64,000 nt of DNA from Actinomadura physcomitrii (GCF_008923205.2 NZ_WBMS02000008.1:186001-250000); one strand, 5' to 3'. Positions 9,041 through 16,879 are shown, counted from the first letter of the stretch. A program made the numbers and translations. Notes: generated by a model not told the origin, from the sequence alone.

Positions 9041-9407
9041 GGGGCCGGCTCCTTCGACGACTCCGGCGTGACCGACAGCACCGGCATGGCGGCCTCCGCT
9101 CCCCCATTGAGGTGTGCGCCCGGCCGCCCGCCGCGATGCGCGGCGGCACTCCCGGACGACCCGAAACGTGTGTCCCACGGTATTCGCTGCGCCGCCCGGG
9201 ACAAGCCCCCGGGCGCACCCGATTGAGATTTCCGGTTAGAGCCTACGTTCATCCGGCCGCGGGGTGTGCCGGACCGGTCACGGGCAGCGGGACGGTGGTG
9301 TGGGCGAAGGGCCGCCGGGATGCGAAGATGTCCCATCATTACCCCCCTCGGACGGGGACTCGGTCTTGCGCGCCGCGTGCGCACGCGGCTCGGAGGAAGG
9401 TGTCTGC
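9041..9407. other. Intergenic stretch between divergent genes, no gene seen
   Basis: This 367-base stretch separates the divergent membrane-protein and acyltransferase genes and should hold both promoters. It has a short AT-richer part near 9220-9250. No RNA gene or clear operator was recognised, and the open frames here lack good starts. Confidence 0.4.
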
Positions 9408-10142
9408 ATGCTCTGGTTCTGGATCCTGCTGAGGGTCGTGCTCTCACCCATCATGTACGGAGCATGGTGGCCGCGGAACCGGGGCATGCGGAACGTCCCG
9501 AAGCGCGGCCCCGCGCTGCTGGCGTGCAACCACCAGTCGTTCGCCGACCACTTCTTCGGCCCGCTGCCGCTGATGCGGCCGATCTTCTTCATCGGCAAGG
9601 GCGAGTACTTCACCGGCAAGGGGATCAAGGGCCTGATCAGCAAGGGGTTCTTCACCGGCGTCGGGGTCGTGCCGGTCGACCGCACCGGCGGTCCGGAGGC
9701 GGACGCGGCGCTGCAGACCGGCCTGCGGATCCTCGGCGAGGGCAAGCTGCTCGGCATCTACCCCGAGGGCACCCGGGCGCCGGACGAGAAGCTGTACCGC
9801 GGCAAGACCGGGGTGGCGCGGCTCGCGCTGAAGTCCCGCGTCCCGGTGATCCCGATGGCGATGATCAACACGTTCAGGCTGATGCCGCCCGGGCAGCCGT
9901 ACCCGCGGCTCGGCGTCCGGCCCGGCGTGCGGTTCGGCGAGCCGATGGACTTCTCCCGCTATTTCGGCCGCGAGGACGACCGCGAGGTGCTCCGCACGGT
10001 CACCGACGAGATCATGCAGGCGATCCGGAAGCTGTCCGGGCAGGAGTACGTCGACCGGTACGCCGCCGAGGTCAAGGCCGAGATGGCCGGCAAGCCCGTC
10101 CGTCCCGTCGACGACGGCGACGAGGGCCTCACCGAGGACTGA
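9408..10142 (+). CDS. Lysophospholipid acyltransferase family protein (PlsC-like)
   Basis: A 244-residue 1-acyl-glycerol-3-phosphate acyltransferase-like enzyme of membrane lipid synthesis. It starts with a hydrophobic segment (LWFWILLRVVLSPIMYGAWW) that could anchor it. The catalytic NHxxxxD motif is seen as NHQSFAD near residue 42, and the substrate-binding block as YPEGTRAP around residue 117. A helix with conserved GKTGVARLAL follows. A GGAGGAAGG ribosome binding site precedes the ATG at 9408. The stop is four bases before the sensor kinase start, so the two are likely co-transcribed. The exact acceptor lipid cannot be read. Confidence 0.88.
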   Translation: MLWFWILLRVVLSPIMYGAWWPRNRGMRNVPKRGPALLACNHQSFADHFFGPLPLMRPIFFIGKGEYFTGKGIKGLISKGFFTGVGVVPVDRTGGPEADAALQTGLRILGEGKLLGIYPEGTRAPDEKLYRGKTGVARLALKSRVPVIPMAMINTFRLMPPGQPYPRLGVRPGVRFGEPMDFSRYFGREDDREVLRTVTDEIMQAIRKLSGQEYVDRYAAEVKAEMAGKPVRPVDDGDEGLTED

Positions 10143-10146
10143 GCCC

Positions 10147-11340
10147 GTGCGGGACGACACCGGCAGGGGCCCGGCCGGCCTGGACGCGGCGCTGTGGCGG
10201 TCGGTCGCGGTGTACCGGGCGCTCGCGCTGGTCTACGCCGCCGTCGTGATCGGCAAGAACTCCGGCGGCTACGCGCACCCGCTGGGCGGCTGGGCCGTCC
10301 TCGCGGTGCTGGCCGTCTGGACTGGCGTCGCGACGCTGGCGTACCGCGACCCGTCCCGGCGCGGCCGGCCGCTCCTGGTCGCCGACCTCGCCGTCGCGTT
10401 CGGGTGCATCCTCGCGACCGCCTGGGTGGAGACCGCCCACCACATCGCGGCGGGCCGCCCGACGCTGCCGGTGTCGTGGGTCGCCGCGGCCGTGCTCGCC
10501 TGGGCGGTCGCGGGCGGGCGGCGGCTCGGCGTCACCGCCGCCCTCGTCCTCGGCGTCGCGAACCTGCTCGTCCACGCCGTCGCCGGGACCGCCGGCGGGA
10601 TCGGGAACACCACGCTGAACGGCATCGTGCTGCTGTTCCTCGCCGGGCTGGTCGTCGGGCAGGTGGTGCGGCTCGCGCGCGAGGCGGAGGCGCGGCTGGC
10701 CCGGGCCGTGGAGCTGGAGGCGGCGACCCGGGAGCGGGAGCGGCTGGCGCGCCGCATCCACGACTCGGTCCTGCAGGTGCTGGCGATGGTGCAGCGGCGC
10801 GGCGGCGAGGCCGGCGGCGAGGCGGCCGAGTTGGGCCGGCTCGCGGGGGAGCAGGAGGCGGCGCTGCGCGCGCTGATCGGCGCCGGCCCCGCGGCCGGTT
10901 CCGGTACCGCCCCCGCCGGCGTCCCCGCGCCGCGTCCCGGCACCGGCCCGGGACCGGCGGCCGACCTGCGGCAGCTGCTGACCGGCCAGGCGTCGGCGGC
11001 GGTGACCGTGTCGACCCCCGCGACGCCCGTGCCGCTGCCCGAGCACGCCGCCCAGGAGGTCGCCGCGGCGGTCGCGGCGGCGCTGGACAACGTCCGGCGG
11101 CACTGCGGCGACGGCGCCCGCGCCTGGGTGCTGCTGGAGGACGGCCCCGGCGAGGTCACCGTCAGCGTCCGCGACGACGGCCCCGGCATGCCGCCCGGCC
11201 GCCTCGACGCCGCCGCCGCGTCGGGCCGGCTCGGCGTCGCGCAGTCCATCCGGGGCCGCGTCCGCGACCTCGGCGGCACCGTCTCCATCGTCTCCGCCCC
11301 GGGTGAGGGCACCGAGATCGAGATGACCGTTCCGCGGTAG
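10147..11340 (+). CDS. Sensor histidine kinase, MacS-like
   Basis: A 397-residue membrane histidine kinase of the NarL-partner type. The first 175 residues hold about five or six hydrophobic segments. A dimerisation helix follows with RRIHDSVLQVLAMV, where the His is the phosphorylation site of a HisKA_3 domain. After an Ala/Gly/Pro-rich linker comes a short ATPase domain with DNVRRHC (N-box), VRDDGPGMP (G1) and a late GTVSIVSAPGEGTEIEM (G2). It resembles the MacS kinases of actinomycetes, paired with the regulator encoded just downstream. The signal sensed is unknown. It starts with GTG four bases after the acyltransferase gene. Confidence 0.85.
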   Translation: MRDDTGRGPAGLDAALWRSVAVYRALALVYAAVVIGKNSGGYAHPLGGWAVLAVLAVWTGVATLAYRDPSRRGRPLLVADLAVAFGCILATAWVETAHHIAAGRPTLPVSWVAAAVLAWAVAGGRRLGVTAALVLGVANLLVHAVAGTAGGIGNTTLNGIVLLFLAGLVVGQVVRLAREAEARLARAVELEAATRERERLARRIHDSVLQVLAMVQRRGGEAGGEAAELGRLAGEQEAALRALIGAGPAAGSGTAPAGVPAPRPGTGPGPAADLRQLLTGQASAAVTVSTPATPVPLPEHAAQEVAAAVAAALDNVRRHCGDGARAWVLLEDGPGEVTVSVRDDGPGMPPGRLDAAAASGRLGVAQSIRGRVRDLGGTVSIVSAPGEGTEIEMTVPR

Positions 11341-11351
11341 CCGACGGCGTT

Positions 11352-11357
11352 TAGGGT
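11352..11357 (+). promoter_or_regulatory. -10 element TAGGGT before the response regulator
   Basis: TAGGGT followed by six bases and then a GTG at 11364. This favours 11364 over the GTG at 11358 as the start, and suggests the regulator has its own leaderless transcript besides read-through from the kinase gene. Confidence 0.45.
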
Positions 11358-11363
11358 GTGTTC

Positions 11364-12023
11364 GTGAGCGAGGTTCCGTTGAGGGTCATGGTCGTCGACG
11401 ACCATCCGATGTGGCGCGAGGCCGTCGCCCGCGACCTCGCCGAGGCGGGGCACGAGGTCGTCGCCACCGCCGGGGAAGGGCGCGCCGCCGTCCGCATCGC
11501 CGCCGCCGCGCGCCCCCGCGTCGCCGTGGTCGACCTGCAGCTGCCCGACATCAGCGGCGTCGAGGTCACCCGGCACCTCGCCGCCGCCGACCCGCCCGTG
11601 CGGGTGCTGGTGCTGTCGGCCAGCGGCGAGCAGCAGGACGTCCTGGAGGCGGTGAAGGCGGGCGCCACCGGCTACCTGCTCAAGTCCGCCGGGCGCGAGG
11701 AGTTCCTGGACGCGGTCCGCCGCACCGCCGCCGGCGACGCGGTGTTCACCCCGGGCCTCGCCGGGCTCGTCCTCGGCGAGTACCGCAGGCTCGCCGCCGC
11801 GCCCGCCCGCGAGGACGACGACGCGCCCCGGCTCACCGACCGCGAGACCGAGGTGCTGCGGCTCGTCGCCAAGGGCCTGACGTACAAGCAGATCGCCGAG
11901 CGGCTCGTCCTGTCGCACCGCACGGTGCAGAACCACGTGCAGAACACCCTCGGCAAGCTCCAGCTCCACAACCGCGTCGAGCTGGTCCGCTACGCCATCG
12001 AGAAGGGCCTGGACGAGGAGTAG
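11364..12023 (+). CDS. LuxR-family response regulator, MacR-like
   Basis: A 219-residue DNA-binding response regulator. The receiver domain has the acidic pair VVDDHP, the phospho-acceptor Asp in VAVVDLQLPD, a switch Ser in VLSASG and the Lys in YLLKSAG. The C-terminal LuxR helix-turn-helix reads LTDRETEVLRLVAKGLTYKQ, then the recognition helix HRTVQNHVQNTLGKL. It follows the MacS-like kinase by 23 bases and is its obvious partner. Known MacRS systems in Streptomyces affect morphology and antibiotic production; the targets here are unknown. The start is set by the -10 element six bases before the GTG. Confidence 0.88.
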   Translation: MSEVPLRVMVVDDHPMWREAVARDLAEAGHEVVATAGEGRAAVRIAAAARPRVAVVDLQLPDISGVEVTRHLAAADPPVRVLVLSASGEQQDVLEAVKAGATGYLLKSAGREEFLDAVRRTAAGDAVFTPGLAGLVLGEYRRLAAAPAREDDDAPRLTDRETEVLRLVAKGLTYKQIAERLVLSHRTVQNHVQNTLGKLQLHNRVELVRYAIEKGLDEE

Positions 12024-12097
12024 CGAACCGGGCCGAACCGGTGCGGCGCCGCCCGCGTCCGATCCGATGAACGCGCGCATCGGGACGGGAGCACGCC

Positions 12098-12595
12098 GTG
12101 GACGAGGTCTGGAGTCCGGCCCTGGGGTTCCTCGCGGCGCACCTGCTGGTCGGCATCGCGCTGCTGGCCGTCGCGCTGTTCGGCACGGCCGCGCTGATGG
12201 CCTTCGACGCGGTGTTCGCGCAGAGCGCCGGGCTCGGCCGGTACCTGGAGATGACCGGGGTCGCGGCGGCGTCCGGCGGATACTCGGGCCCGTCGTGCTC
12301 ATCGACGGCGTCGGTGTGCTCGTCGTCGTCCTGCGGTGGCGGCGCCTCGTGCGGCGGGAGCGGCTGCGGGGGGAGCGGCTGCGGCGGCGGAGGTCGGCTG
12401 GGCCTACGACGGCGCGTCGCCGCCGCGCCGTCGCCGGGCGGCGGTGCGGCGCGTCCCCGGGGGGCGTGGGGGTGCTCTTCCGGGGAAGGGTCCGGATTCT
12501 CGGGGGCCGGCGCGCTGACGCGGGCTGCCGCCGGAAAGGCGCGGGCGTCCCGCCGGACGGCCTGCCGCGGGACGCCCCCGGAGGCTATGGTCTAG
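12098..12595 (+). CDS. Hypothetical Cys/Gly/Ser-rich small membrane protein
   Basis: A 165-residue open frame starting with GTG, six bases after a GGGAG ribosome binding site. Residues about 8-45 form one or two hydrophobic segments. A cysteine-rich stretch follows with repeated SCGGSGCGG units, then an Ala/Arg/Pro/Gly-rich tail. Codon choice in the first 100 codons fits its neighbours, which supports a real gene; the tail is less convincing and may reflect a frame change. The Cys/Gly run recalls the ends of TIGR04222-type membrane proteins, though similarity is only compositional. No function can be given. Its TAG stop lies inside the palindrome at 12588-12599. Confidence 0.45.
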   Translation: MDEVWSPALGFLAAHLLVGIALLAVALFGTAALMAFDAVFAQSAGLGRYLEMTGVAAASGGYSGPSCSSTASVCSSSSCGGGASCGGSGCGGSGCGGGGRLGLRRRVAAAPSPGGGAARPRGAWGCSSGEGSGFSGAGALTRAAAGKARASRRTACRGTPPEAMV

Positions 12596-12599
12596 ACCA
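12588..12599. promoter_or_regulatory. DasR-type operator (dre), perfect palindrome TGGTCTAGACCA
   Basis: The 12-base perfect palindrome is identical to the core of the DasR-responsive element known from Streptomyces (a GntR/HutC-family regulator of N-acetylglucosamine and chitin use). It lies 110 bases before the phosphofructokinase ATG. Control of that gene is inferred; the regulator itself is not in the window. Confidence 0.6.
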
Positions 12600-12708
12600 A
12601 TGACGGCGCGCCGGGACGCCCGGCGAATGCCCTGCGTAGCCATGCCCTGACTACTAGTCTGGCCATGTGAACCGAGGAGGGAGCCCGGTGGCGGGAGAAG
12701 GAGACGGC

Positions 12709-13734
12709 ATGCGAGTCGGAGTGCTCACCGGCGGTGGGGACTGCCCCGGCCTGAACGCGGTCATCCGCGCGGTCGTCCGCAAGGGCGTGCAGGTCTTCGG
12801 CTACGAGTTCGTCGGCTTCCGGGCCGGCTGGCGCGGGCCCCTCGAAGGCGACACCGTCGCCCTCGACGTGCAGGCCGTCCGCGGGATCCTGCCCCGCGGC
12901 GGCACGATCCTCGGCTCGTCCCGGACCAACCCGGTCAAGGTCGAGGGCGGCGTCGAGCGGATCAAGGACAACCTCGCCGGGCTCGGCGTCGACGCCCTGA
13001 TCGCCATCGGCGGCGAGGACACCCTCGGCGTCGCGCGCGAGCTCTACGCCAACGGCGTCAACGTCGTCGGCGTCCCGAAGACGATCGACAACGACCTCAA
13101 CGCCACCGACTACACCTTCGGGTTCGACACCGCGGTGAACATCGGCATGGAGGCCGTCGACCGGCTGCACACCACCGCCGAGAGCCACCACCGCGCGCTG
13201 ATCTGCGAGGTCATGGGCCGGCACGCGGGCTGGATCGCGCTGCACGTCGGCATGGCCGCCGGCGCCAACGTCATCCTGATCCCCGAGCGGCCGTTCGACA
13301 TCGACAAGGTCGTCGAGTACGTCGAGAGCCGGTTCAAGACCCGCTACGCGCCGATCATCGTCGTGTCCGAGGGTGCCCACCCGATGGACGGGCAGATGCA
13401 GCTGCAGACCGGTGAGCGCGACGCGTTCGGGCACGTCCGGCTCGGCGGCATCGGCCAGGCCCTCGCCGACGAGATCGAGAAGCGCACCGGCAAGGAGGCC
13501 CGCGCCACCGTGCTCGGGCACATCCAGCGCGGCGGCACCCCCACCGCGTTCGACCGCGTCCTCGCCACCCGCTTCGGCCTGCAGGCCATCGACGCCGTCC
13601 GCGACGGCGACTACGGCAAGATGGTCGCGCTCCAGGGCACCGACATCGTCCGCGTCGGCCTCGACGAGGCGACCAAGGAGCTGAAGACCGTCCCGCTCGA
13701 GCGCTACGCCGAGGCCGAGGTCTTCTTCGGCTGA
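12709..13734 (+). CDS. pfp: 6-phosphofructokinase, residues of the pyrophosphate-dependent type
   Basis: A 341-residue phosphofructokinase that phosphorylates fructose 6-phosphate. The N-terminal loop TGGGDCPGLN, the catalytic PKTIDND and the MGRHAGW segment are all present. The two residues that decide the phosphoryl donor, in E. coli numbering, are Asp104 (in GGEDT) and Lys124 (in PKTIDND). This is the combination found in pyrophosphate-dependent enzymes such as that of Amycolatopsis methanolica, whereas ATP enzymes have Gly104. If so, the reaction is reversible and not allosteric. The ATG at 12709 is chosen over the upstream GTG for its GAAGGAG site. A DasR-type operator lies upstream. Confidence 0.88.
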   Translation: MRVGVLTGGGDCPGLNAVIRAVVRKGVQVFGYEFVGFRAGWRGPLEGDTVALDVQAVRGILPRGGTILGSSRTNPVKVEGGVERIKDNLAGLGVDALIAIGGEDTLGVARELYANGVNVVGVPKTIDNDLNATDYTFGFDTAVNIGMEAVDRLHTTAESHHRALICEVMGRHAGWIALHVGMAAGANVILIPERPFDIDKVVEYVESRFKTRYAPIIVVSEGAHPMDGQMQLQTGERDAFGHVRLGGIGQALADEIEKRTGKEARATVLGHIQRGGTPTAFDRVLATRFGLQAIDAVRDGDYGKMVALQGTDIVRVGLDEATKELKTVPLERYAEAEVFFG

Positions 13735-13742
13735 ACCGGCCA

Positions 13743-13829
13743 CTCCCGGCGGGAACACCTTTTCCGGGTCGCGATGTTGGGTTCAGTGGGCCACACTGGG
13801 ACCACCCCTTGACCTGTTCCCGCCGGGAG
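13743..13829 (+). repeat. 15-bp perfect inverted repeat masking the thiI ribosome binding site
   Basis: The arms CTCCCGGCGGGAACA (13743-13757) and TGTTCCCGCCGGGAG (13815-13829) are perfectly complementary across a 57-base loop. The left arm lies nine bases after the phosphofructokinase stop. The right arm overlaps the GGGAGG ribosome binding site of thiI. The hairpin could lower thiI translation on a read-through transcript. Confidence 0.6.
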
Positions 13830-13837
13830 GATTACGC

Positions 13838-15073
13838 ATGACCACGCTCGAGACCGCGCCCGCGGACGTCCGGGAGCAGTCCCCGGTCGACGGGGAGCCG
13901 TGCGTGCTGCTGAAGCTCGGCGAGGTCGTCCTCAAGGGCAAGAACCGCGAGCTGTTCGAGCGCCGCCTCGCCGACAACGTCCGGCAGGCCGTCCGCCCCA
14001 TCGCCCGCGTCGACGTGATCCGCCGGCACGGGGTGTTCATCGTGCGCAAGCACGAAGCCGACCTCGCCACCATGGAGCGGGTCGCGCAGCGGATCACCGA
14101 CGTCATGGGCATCGTGTGGGCGCACCGCGCCTGGCGGGTCGGCAAGGACCTCGCCAGCGTCGAGCGCGCCGCCCTCGAGCTCATGGACGGCCGCACCGGC
14201 ACCTTCGCCGTCCGGTCCCGGCGCCGCGACAAGCGGTTCCCGATGACCTCCACCGAACTCGACCGGCACATCGGCGCGCTCGTCGCGGGCCGCTACGGCC
14301 AGCCCGTCCGGCTCAAGGACCCCGCGCACACCCTGTCGATCGAGGTCGACCGGGACGAGGTGTTCGTCTACTCCGGCGGCCTGCCCGGCCAGGGCGGCCT
14401 GCCCGTCGGGATGTCCGGCCGCGGCCTCGTGCTGATGTCCGGCGGCATCGACTCGCCCGTCGCCGCGTACCGGATGATGCGCCGCGGCCTGCGCGTCGAC
14501 TACCTGCACTTCTCCGGCATGCCGTTCACCGGCCCCGAGTCGATCTACAAGGCGTACGCGCTGGTCCGCGAGCTGGACAAGTTCCAGGGCGGGTCGCGGC
14601 TGTTCGTCGTGCCGTTCGGCAAGGCGCAGCAGCAGATCAAGTCGTCCGGCGCCGACCGGCTCGCGGTGATCGCGCAGCGCCGCCTCATGCTGCGCACCGG
14701 CGAGGTCCTCGCCCGCCGCCTGCGCGGCTCGGCGCTGATCACCGGCGACGCGCTCGGCCAGGTGTCCAGCCAGACCCTGGCGAACATCACCGCGCTGGAC
14801 GACGCCGTCGAGCTGCCCATCCTGCGCCCCCTCGTCGGCATGGACAAGATCGAGATCATGGACCAGGCGCGCCGCGTCCGCACGCTGTCGATCTCCGAGC
14901 TGCCCGACGAGGACTGCTGCACCATGCTCGCGCCGCGCCGCGCCGAGACCCGCGCCAAGATCGACGACCTGCGGCAGATCGAGAAGCGCCTCGACGTCGG
15001 CGAGCTCGCCGACCAGCTCGCCGACTCCGTCCAGGAGCACCGCCCCGTCTACGGAGACGTATCCGCGTCCTGA
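13838..15073 (+). CDS. thiI: tRNA 4-thiouridine synthase ThiI
   Basis: A 411-residue enzyme that adenylates U8 of tRNA and inserts sulfur to form 4-thiouridine; in some bacteria it also serves thiazole synthesis. An N-terminal ferredoxin-like part and a THUMP domain (about residues 75-180) precede the ATP pyrophosphatase domain. The PP-loop SGGIDS is at 201-206. A C-terminal DEDCCTML segment holds two cysteines. It lacks the rhodanese domain of E. coli ThiI, so it is like the short Bacillus form, which takes sulfur directly from a cysteine desulfurase. GGGAGG lies seven bases before the ATG. Confidence 0.92.
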   Translation: MTTLETAPADVREQSPVDGEPCVLLKLGEVVLKGKNRELFERRLADNVRQAVRPIARVDVIRRHGVFIVRKHEADLATMERVAQRITDVMGIVWAHRAWRVGKDLASVERAALELMDGRTGTFAVRSRRRDKRFPMTSTELDRHIGALVAGRYGQPVRLKDPAHTLSIEVDRDEVFVYSGGLPGQGGLPVGMSGRGLVLMSGGIDSPVAAYRMMRRGLRVDYLHFSGMPFTGPESIYKAYALVRELDKFQGGSRLFVVPFGKAQQQIKSSGADRLAVIAQRRLMLRTGEVLARRLRGSALITGDALGQVSSQTLANITALDDAVELPILRPLVGMDKIEIMDQARRVRTLSISELPDEDCCTMLAPRRAETRAKIDDLRQIEKRLDVGELADQLADSVQEHRPVYGDVSAS

Positions 15074-15159
15074 GAGGGCCTGCCCGGCCTCAGCCGCCTG
15101 ACGGTCAGACATACGCCCGTGGCCTCAGCGGGCGCCGACCTCAACGCGGCGATACGGAT

Positions 15160-16101
15160 TCAGCGGCTGTCGAAGTCGGTGGGACGCGGTGGTTCGGGGC
15201 CGTCCGGGCCCAGCAGGGTGATGCGCTCTATGCGGACGATCCGGAAGCGGCGTCCCGCGACCGCGATGCCGTTGCGGCGCGGCTCGTCCGCCAGCACCTC
15301 GGCGGCCTCCACGTACGCGGCGGTGTCGGTCTCGCCGAGCGCCTCCACGGCGGGCGCCACGTCCCGCAGGTAGCCGATCAGCGAGTCGCGGGCCTGCTGC
15401 GGGGTCGCGTGCAGGCGGCCGACCGGGCGCCAGCGGCGCTCGCGGGACGGTGCGCCCGGCGCGGCGGGGCCGCGCTCGGCGACGGTGAACGCGGGCGCCA
15501 GCGCGACCGGCGTGAGGAACGCGCCGGACGGCTCGCTCCCGCTGACCGCCGCCGCGTCCAGCACCTGGCAGAGCAGCTCCGCGGTGGCGAGGTCGGACCC
15601 GGTGCCCTCGCCGGACAGCAGGTCGTAGGGGCGCCGGTAGGAGGCCGGGACGGACGCCGGGCGCGGGTCGGGGTCGCTCGGCCGGGGCGGCTCGGGGCCG
15701 TCCGGGCCGGTCCGCACCAGCTGCTCGACCCGGACGAGCGCGAACCGCCGGCCGGCCGCGGTCACGGTGTCGCGCGGCCCGGACCGCAGCTCGCCGGCGG
15801 CCCGCCGGAACTCGGCCGCGGCGACCGCGTCGAGCAGGGCGGCGCGGTCGTCGAGGTGGTCGGCGAGCAGCTCGCGGGCGCCCTGCGGCAGCGGGTCCGG
15901 CGGGCAGACGACCTGCCAGCCGCCGGAGACCCGCTCGGCCGCGGTGAACAGCGGGCCGACCGCCACCAGGTCGGGGTAGGCGGCGAGGGAGCGGCAGGCG
16001 TCCGCCAGCATCACGGCGGCGACCGGGTCGACGCCGTCCAGGTCCTCCGGGAACAGTCGTCCCCCGGCGTCGCCATCGCCCGTCGTCATGCCGGACATCA
16101 T
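15160..16101 (-). CDS. DUF5954-like hypothetical protein
   Basis: A 313-residue protein of unknown function made of two similar halves. Each half has a helical segment followed by a RRFALVRVEQ- or RRFRIVRIER-type strand and the motif GPDGPEPPRP; the motif occurs near the middle and again at the C-terminus. This internal duplication and the ADACRSLAAYPDLVAVGPLF segment recall the DUF5954 family of streptomycetes, from memory. No membrane segment or catalytic motif is visible. The ATG at 16101 has GGGAGG eight bases upstream; ATGs at 16098 and 16089 are alternatives. A DasR-like imperfect palindrome sits just upstream at 16127-16138. Confidence 0.65.
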   Translation of the reverse strand: MMSGMTTGDGDAGGRLFPEDLDGVDPVAAVMLADACRSLAAYPDLVAVGPLFTAAERVSGGWQVVCPPDPLPQGARELLADHLDDRAALLDAVAAAEFRRAAGELRSGPRDTVTAAGRRFALVRVEQLVRTGPDGPEPPRPSDPDPRPASVPASYRRPYDLLSGEGTGSDLATAELLCQVLDAAAVSGSEPSGAFLTPVALAPAFTVAERGPAAPGAPSRERRWRPVGRLHATPQQARDSLIGYLRDVAPAVEALGETDTAAYVEAAEVLADEPRRNGIAVAGRRFRIVRIERITLLGPDGPEPPRPTDFDSR

Positions 16102-16130
16102 CCTCTCCGCCTCCCGATCTGGCGAGTGGT

Positions 16131-16610
16131 TCAGACCAATTGGTGACCGCGGGGACGGCGCTTTCGCGCACGGCGTACGGGCACGACGAGCACGGCGAGG
16201 CCGGCGGCGAGGAGGGCGAGGCCGGCGCGGGCGGTCCCGCCGAGATGCTCGACGGTGCCGACGGCCACGCCGGTGCGGGAGACCGCGGCGAAGAACGCGA
16301 CCTGGTACACCGCGATCGCCACGGCGCCCACCGCGAGCGGCCCCAGGCGGGACCGGCCGCGCAGGAGGCGGCGCAGGCCGTCGCGGCGGGTGGCGGCGGC
16401 GAGGGCGAGCAGCAGCAGCCCGCCGATGACGATCCGGGCGGCGGCGACGGAGACGCTGGACGCGCCGGGGGCGAAGGTGCGGGCGGTGCCGGTCGTGCCC
16501 CACAGGGACGCGGCGAGCAGGATGTCGGCGGCGCCGCCGAGGGCGCGCGGACCGGCCTGGTTCGCGGGCGCGCAGGCCCGCCTGGACGCTCTGGACGTGC
16601 GCAGAGACAC
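16131..16610 (-). pseudogene. EamA/DMT transporter with large internal deletion
   Basis: The frame starts normally (GTG with AGGAG nine bases upstream) and encodes the first part of a drug/metabolite transporter: ADILLAASLWGTTGTARTF is the classic first EamA segment, and four membrane segments are seen up to residue 120. After SRTGVAVGTV the sequence jumps to EHLGGTARAGLALLAAGLAV, which looks like the last helix of the second EamA domain. About 130-150 residues are missing compared with the usual length near 300. The frame stays open, so a 159-residue product could be made, but a working transporter is unlikely. The intact paralogue type lies at 26897-27874. Confidence 0.65.
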
Positions 16611-16809
16611 GGGAAGAAGCTCCTGAGCTCGAATCGGGAAAGAGAGATCCGGATCCGGGGCGCAGGAGAACGCGGACCGGGCGCCAACGCGCCGGGCCCG
16701 TCAGGACTCGCAGGGACTGCCGTGGCCGCGCCCCGTCAGGAGCGGGGCGGCCCGAGGCAGGAGGTCCAGTACGCCATGCCCGCGACGCTGCCAGCCACCC
16801 GAACACGCG

Positions 16810-16869
16810 TTGACTTGTGGCGTGTCGTGGTTAAAAGGAGCCTCATAACCACGACACGCCACAAGTCAA
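16810..16869. repeat. 24-bp perfect inverted repeat with 12-base loop
   Basis: The arms at 16810-16833 and 16846-16869 are perfectly complementary over 24 bases, with the loop AAAGGAGCCTCA. It lies 10 bases after the aroF stop codon. It may act as a terminator of the U-tract-free type, an operator or a small mobile palindrome. Its length and its lower GC content than its surroundings are unusual. Confidence 0.85.
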
Positions 16870-16879
16870 TGGGAAGGGG

